Part shown: positions 58,943 to 64,000 of the stretch, in pieces | Layout of the letters: the number at the start of each line of letters is the position of its first letter | Numbering within the stretch: the first letter of the stretch is position 1 | Origin: Prosopocoilus inquinatus | Lineage: Eukaryota > Arthropoda > Insecta > Coleoptera > Lucanidae | NCBI GenBank assembly: GCA_036172665.1 | Contig: CM069875.1 | Span: 25,265,806-25,329,805, forward strand | Direction: 5' to 3' | Length of the DNA: 64,000 nt | Translations under genes and position numbers: made by a program | The notes under the pieces: model-generated | Told to the model about the DNA's origin: nothing | The model's database searches: none | Seen by the model: only the letters and a program-made list of their open reading frames with translations

Positions 58943-59455
58943 GGGCCTATTCTGTAACATTGAAACGAACTTAATACGTAACAATTATGGGGGTCTATTT
59001 TGTAACATATCAATTGATATGGTCTTCAGTAATCCAAGAGAGTTTGTTACGATTTCATAACATTTCACGTCGATTTCCGACCGCAAATTGAAGAGAGATG
59101 CATATTAACTCGAGATTACACTTGAAACAGATTGCAAGTTGTAACGAAATTATTTACAGAATACCAACTGTCAGGTCACTTGAAACATAGAAATATCAAG
59201 TCCATATCAATGTTACAGAATAGACCCCATTGTGGTCTATTCTGTAACATTGATATGGACTTGATACGTAACAATTATTGCTATGGATCAAGTGACCTTG
59301 CAAAATCGATATTTTGTAAATTGTTTCGTAACAACTTGCAATCAATCAATCAAGTGTGATATCTAATTAATACGCATCTACGAAATCGTATCAAGTACTC
59401 TTCAATTATTGAAGACCATATCAATTTATATGTATATCAATGTTACAAAATAGAC
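58943..59455. mobile_element. Head-to-head MITE pair (GGTCTATTCTGTAACAT ends)
   Basis: A truncated copy (58943-58988) is followed by one about 240-bp copy on the minus strand (58985-59227) and one on the plus strand (59231-59455). Both begin GGTCTATTCTGTAACATTGA at the centre and end in TGTTACAAAATAGAC-type complements outward. Shared internal words include CAAGTGACCT, ACAACTTGCAATC and GAAGACCATATCAA. Together they make a palindrome of about 470 bp. Noncoding. Confidence 0.8.
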
Positions 59456-60235
59456 TGAATGTCTTTTCCAGAGAAAACAACTTCGGTGTATCAGATATAA
59501 TTTGTAGAGGGTGTTCAGTTTTGCGGAAGATAATATTTCTCAAAATTTTCAAATGGAACACCTAGTATAATATCTAAACTCTCGTGAAATGTATTTGAAC
59601 TAAATAAATCAATTATCTACTTGACTTTCTTTCAATGTTGACGTTATTTAGCCTTTCCGACTGGTTCCTCAGTTTTCATTTGCTGATAAATTAATGAATA
59701 TTTATTAATAAAATAGAAAGTAACTGAAAATAATGAAGAAATTAAAGGTAATAAGAAATAAATTAGAAAAAAAAATTAGAAATTTTCACAATATTGATAG
59801 AGTAAAACCATTCTCATTCTCACCTCTCACTTATACCACAACCGTTCATACCATAGAATAAGTAAGTTATAAGTTAATAAGTTAACTAAGCTACTTCACA
59901 CATATCAGTTAAGGTTGATCGTACAGTATAAATTTATACTATCGGAAGTACTTTATGTACGATTCTTTCCATTAGGCACGTTATAATACGAAAATTAATC
60001 GTATTATATTTTTATAATATAAAGACTCTTTCAGTGGAGGATGCTCGTCCCCTTATAATTTATTACATCAGATACAATTCTAAAGCTAAATGTACAGTAT
60101 GAATCCAGGTTTACTTTACAAATTGAAGTTTTAATTTATTTTCGTTTTTCCTATGAAAAAAGAAAAATATATCAGTGTTTGTTAGCTATCATTCGAGGAA
60201 AAGTGAGTTGATTACTACATTTTCTAGTAATATTA
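59456..60235. other. Intergenic, no feature recognised
   Basis: AT-rich. A GAGGGTGTTCAGTTTTGCGG word at 59507 with AAATGGAACACCTAGTATA at 59550-59568 looks like a collapsed ACAGGGTG-type element of about 65 bp. Confidence 0.4.
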
Positions 60236-60239
60236 TCAA

Positions 60240-60850
60240 TGGTAAAATAAGTGGTGTTTTTGGTGCGTTTGATTTTTAGAGTGAAATTCTTGCACGAACT
60301 ATTTTCTAATGTTTGTAACCAGACAATTTTTATGGCACCGCGATCTAAATTCGTTAATGACCACTTTTACTTTCTCCACGGTACATTCATAATCCCGTCC
60401 GGTAACCACAATTGAATTCGGAATTCATAGGAACTTTGCTTTTATTATTATAATGCGGTAAGTCTTAAAGAATAAAAGAAAAACGAAAGGAACGACGACA
60501 CCTCCTTGTAGTACACCAGAACGAGGCAATTAAAATCCGAATGTGAACATCTACTTTTACCTGGGAGCTGTGATGCGAGAGAAATGATTCTAACCAGTTA
60601 TTTGTTAATAATAAAAGAAGATACCTATGTACTACATAACTTTAAACATGAGTTATGTGTTTATTGAAAGGTAATAATAACAGTTGGAAAATCGTATTGA
60701 CTTCTTGCAAATGTTTGAATATTTATACATAGTATAAGAAATTGGCATTTTGAGAGCTATAAGTTTTTCAAGTGTATTACTAAACAACGTTATTGGTTTG
60801 AAGTTTTCAAAATCTACATAATTTCGTTTCGTTTGTACTGGTACCATATC
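60240..60850 (-). pseudogene. LINE reverse transcriptase remnant
   Basis: On the minus strand, 60847-60653 reads MVPVQTKRNYVDFENFKPIT and NTLEKLIALKM, matching the start of a non-LTR reverse transcriptase (P-x-x-K, N-Y/F-R/K-P-I-T-L, K-L-x-E). GVLQGGVVVPF at about 60530-60495 is RT block 4 (G-V-P-Q-G). CTVEKVKVVINEF, CHKN and FHSKN at about 60370-60270 match the segment after the polymerase active site. The YADD box itself is lost, and stops and shifts are present. It is an old dead copy. Confidence 0.75.
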
Positions 60851-61489
60851 TAGACGTTACGGAATCTCTTTTCTTTCTCCTTTGCGTAACAATCTGCATA
60901 TTCTTATTGTCTTATGGCATCACCATTCCAGACAATTTTCAACTTTGGACTTCTCGAGTTTCAAAGTTGCTAGGCTAACCGCAGAGCCACTTCCCTGCCA
61001 GGTAAATTGGTTATTTTATAATGTCTGGAAGATGAAAAGCAACTTCAGCCCTACAGAATTTAAGAAGTTTAATAAGAACAAAATCTAAACCTGTTTGGTA
61101 AATGTTGAATTTCTTGTACTATGAAATGTATCCTTGGTAACATTTCTTTTTTTACCACTGACTATAGTGGAAAAGAAAATTGTCTTATACATCAGCTTAT
61201 AAAATCTCCACGAAAGTAACTTTGCTCGTTGAGTTCACCTATTTTATGAATGAATAAGCACAGAATCTTTCAAGAATTTTATCAAATTGTATCATAATAA
61301 TAAAATATAAGTATCTTTGTCAAGTACTTGCGAATAAACTGAGTAAAGTCTAAAGAATTTAATTTTTATATTTAATTTAAATATATGTACATATATTTAA
61401 AAGAAACTATACCCGTGCGTGTCGTTAGGTATTAGTATATATTTTCGAATTCGAAAATAAATCATAAAGTTAGATGGTTTGTACTTGTT

Positions 61490-61860
61490 AACTTGTTAGT
61501 TCCTGCTTGTTTTCCGCCACGATATATCCGTCATAGGCTCACATGTTTTCCCACATTACAAAAAACTTGTGAATATTGCGTCAGCCAAGCGCATTTTTTA
61601 GACAAAAAACAACTCGAAAGAAAAAATAATCGGTGCGTTATCGCTTTCACTTCCAAAGAGAATTCGCCTGAAAATATTTCTGCCGGAATTCATGAAAGCG
61701 CAGGGGCGAGTTGTTTTCCAAATCGCAACACGACAATGTTCATTAAGGCGTTCATTTACATATTTTACACACTCATTATATTCTATGTTTATACTTTCAA
61801 ATTAATCGTGAACGAAAACAAATGTCGAAGCGGTGAACGAAATTGCAAATTTTAATGACG
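61490..61860. promoter_or_regulatory. Less AT-rich island, candidate regulatory or unknown exon
   Basis: A 120-codon plus-strand frame (61493-61855) overlaps a segment with more G+C than its flanks. The translation is Cys-rich at the N-terminal half (CEYCVSQAH) and has one hydrophobic stretch (FIYIFYTLIIFYVYTF) near the end. I do not recognise it. Composition could equally mean a conserved noncoding element. Confidence 0.22.
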
Positions 61861-62559
61861 TGGTTTTCATTAATTTCAGAATGATTATGTTTGGTTGTGA
61901 TGAGGGGTGCTGACCTGGAAGAAAATCGTTGAATATATTACGTAAAAAATTGCTTTGTCACCATTCATCTTTTGCAAGGAACTATGGTTGGTTTTTAATT
62001 TCCGCCTTGGCTTGGGTTGACATAATCTTCTAAACAAACAACTTGGAGGATTACGATGTAATCGAGGGCAACAACAAAACGAATTTCCTTGAAATTGACA
62101 CGCGCACTTAGAGAATCACAACTGGAAATCCCAGCTAGTAATACGATGTTTTTTTATCGTAATTTCATTGAATGATTCGTAAATATTTTAAAGACGTAAT
62201 TTAATTGTACTACAATTAATTACTACGTAGTTTATAAATATGTTTGTGAGATGAATAAAAGCAGCTTGCAGGGTTTTAATTTACGAATCTTCCTTTACAC
62301 AGATAGTGTAATAATCGAAGAAAATTCGGTAATCTTTACGATAATATTTATGGACGCGTGGTGGGACTATAGACTAATACCGAAGCACAACAGAATGGAG
62401 TAAAAAATTAAAGAAGAAATAACAGCTGGAGATATTAAATGAAACTCTTTTACGATTATAAAGGAAAACAGAGTTTATTTTTCAAATAAAACAGGTTGGA
62501 ACACTTGGCGTTTATCTGTTTTTTATGGGTATCAGTTCTATAGTGTTCGCTGTAATTAA

Positions 62560-63145
62560 AAAAACCTCACTGTATGTCGGTTTTCAATGTTCTATGCATT
62601 CCTATGCACTATCTCCATATTCATCTATCATTTCCAACATCTTCTTCTAATTCTCCTTCTTTGATATCTTCATTACCGCTTGGCCAACTTATTCTAAGCT
62701 ACTCTGTTGTCTCCTTCATTCCGGCTTCCAAAAAACCTCATTGTAAGTAGATTGGTTTACAATGTTTTACGTCTTCCGATATACCATCACCATCTTCATC
62801 TATTATTTCAAAGATCCTCTTCTAATTTACCTTTTCTGATTTCTTCATTACCACTTGGTCAAGATATTCTAAGTCTGATTTGTTTTTCCTTCCTTCCGGC
62901 GCGTGGCGTCCGATGTAAAATTTTTTCAGGTGTTCTTGTTTTTGCTAATCTTTGAACACAAATAACATCAACTGTCTGTCTTTGATTCTTCTATTGTATT
63001 GTAATTTACATTCCAATGCCTCGCAATTCTTCCAATTATAGATCTGCCTGCTGCTCTCCTCTAAAAATCTGTTTCCGTACAGTCAACATATTTACGTCAT
63101 CAGCTTTTCTCTTAATTGGCCAAACTTCCGCGTTATATGTTTTAT
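62560..63145 (-). pseudogene. LINE C-terminal remnant with an internal direct duplication
   Basis: The minus strand from about 63135 reads TYNAEVWPIKRKADDVNMLT and KQIFRGEQQADL, matching the post-RT segment of many LINEs (Y-G-x-E-x-W, L-x-x-x-x-x-K, R-x-I-x-G). LAKTRTPEKILHRTPRAGRK follows about 60 codons later. Two direct copies of a segment of about 150 bp (62560-62700 and 62738-62880, sharing CATCTTCATCTAT and TTTCTTCATTACC words) cover the end. Stops are frequent. Confidence 0.62.
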
Positions 63146-63559
63146 TCTTTTTACAATAAAGATAAATGTATATTGGTATTTTGTTCTACAGCCTAAAGTG
63201 GCCTTTGGGCGGCCAGAGGTTTGACCATATACTGCGAAAATTTTTAATATTTTGTTCCCTTTAGAAACTTTTCATCTCACTATTATTTAGCATAGGAATA
63301 GTCATTCTTTCCTGTACGTTTCGTTCTCGAATCGCTTCGAAAAGTGATATAGTGACATTATTATTCTTAGATATTTGTACATTACGACTTGTCCGCTTCA
63401 AGTATTAAATCTTGTTGTTTTCCTCTAGTACATGTCGTTTATAAGGTGGTGTCTTCTCGAAGAAGAAAATATTGGTCTCTGTGTTGTTTGATATAATGAA
63501 TAGACAACTGCTCAAAGGCATCAAAGGTGACGAGATTATAGACTACGTGACGATAAAAT

Positions 63560-63830
63560 TTAGGATTTCAATATTATGGTACCACTGCTCACTCGTACTA
63601 CGCCCGGGACCTTGATATATTTGCAAGGAATTTTACAAGAATAGACTTATCAGTTTGAGATGTGTTTCGGAATTTCCTCCAAGGTCTCCAGATTTGACCC
63701 CGCTAAGTTATTTCCTTAGTTATGTCTCCATATAGAAAAAAAAAAACACTGATAAATAATTTGGATGAAATATAGCCTAAAATTACCGAGGAATGTCTTT
63801 GAAAAACATCAGAAATATTGGAAACTCTTT
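63560..63830 (+). pseudogene. Mariner/IS630-type transposase fragment
   Basis: The plus strand reads GTTAHSYYARDLDIFARNF and, after a stop, FPPRSPDLTPLSYFLSYV (PPRSPD at about 63675-63692), then KITEECL and SEILETL-type words. P-x-S-P-D-L-x-P is the block holding the third catalytic residue of this superfamily. Stops, a frameshift and loss of the N-terminal two thirds make it a relic. Confidence 0.7.
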
Positions 63831-64000
63831 AATAGGAGTAATACTTTTCGAATAGGTATAAATTATGTGTTAGTGTTAATCATTTATCATAATAATTTAA
63901 TACAAACGAAACACTAAGGAATAAAGCAGAAAAATATAATAAACTTAATAATACGAAGAGACAAGTTAATCTTCGTCTTCACTGCTAGTGTGAAAAACAG

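Overview
The window is about 70% A+T and looks like eukaryotic, almost certainly insect, nuclear DNA: one gene with introns of about 10 kb, GT/AG splice sites, and very dense DNA-transposon, MITE, LINE and Penelope-like debris. A beetle or another insect with an expanded TE load fits; the species cannot be read from the sequence.

Host gene. One protein-coding gene is convincing. It lies on the minus strand at the left: an SLC17-type major-facilitator anion/phosphate cotransporter (sialin/Picot-like). I infer a short first coding exon at 22395-22428, an 11.5 kb intron, the main exon at 9993-10907, a 9.6 kb intron, and a further exon at 1-364 running off the left edge. Both introns are phase 1 and the joins stay in frame. 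A GC-richer segment at about 22429-22900 is the probable 5'UTR/promoter side. No second host gene is certain between 23 kb and 64 kb.

Mobile DNA. (a) 32-35 kb: two 5'-truncated Penelope-like fragments, each with a GIY-YIG endonuclease reading frame and a hammerhead-ribozyme-like motif, sit head to head as inverted arms of 914-915 bp that look identical. They lie inside an older foldback element. (b) 45177-47881: a full-length DDE-type DNA transposon with 30-bp terminal repeats and an AATT target duplication; its intron-containing transposase is broken by stops and frameshifts. (c) 47.9-50.6 kb: a nested stack, a LINE remnant interrupted by a pogo-like element and by a hAT-like element that itself holds a TA-flanked MITE. 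(d) Decayed mariner/Tc1 transposases at 15.6, 54.7 and 63.6 kb and LINE reverse-transcriptase remnants at 60.2 and 62.6 kb. (e) More than 20 MITEs and foldbacks, many with exact 8-bp (hAT-type) or TA (Tc1/mariner-type) target duplications.

Other sequence. There are candidate regulatory islands at 28.45-28.72, 41.5-41.9 and 61.5-61.9 kb, a tRNA-like cloverleaf at 50730-50797, a 22-bp tandem repeat at 29485, and a diverged 450-500-bp direct duplication in intron 1. All homology statements come from reading motifs by eye; no database search was made.
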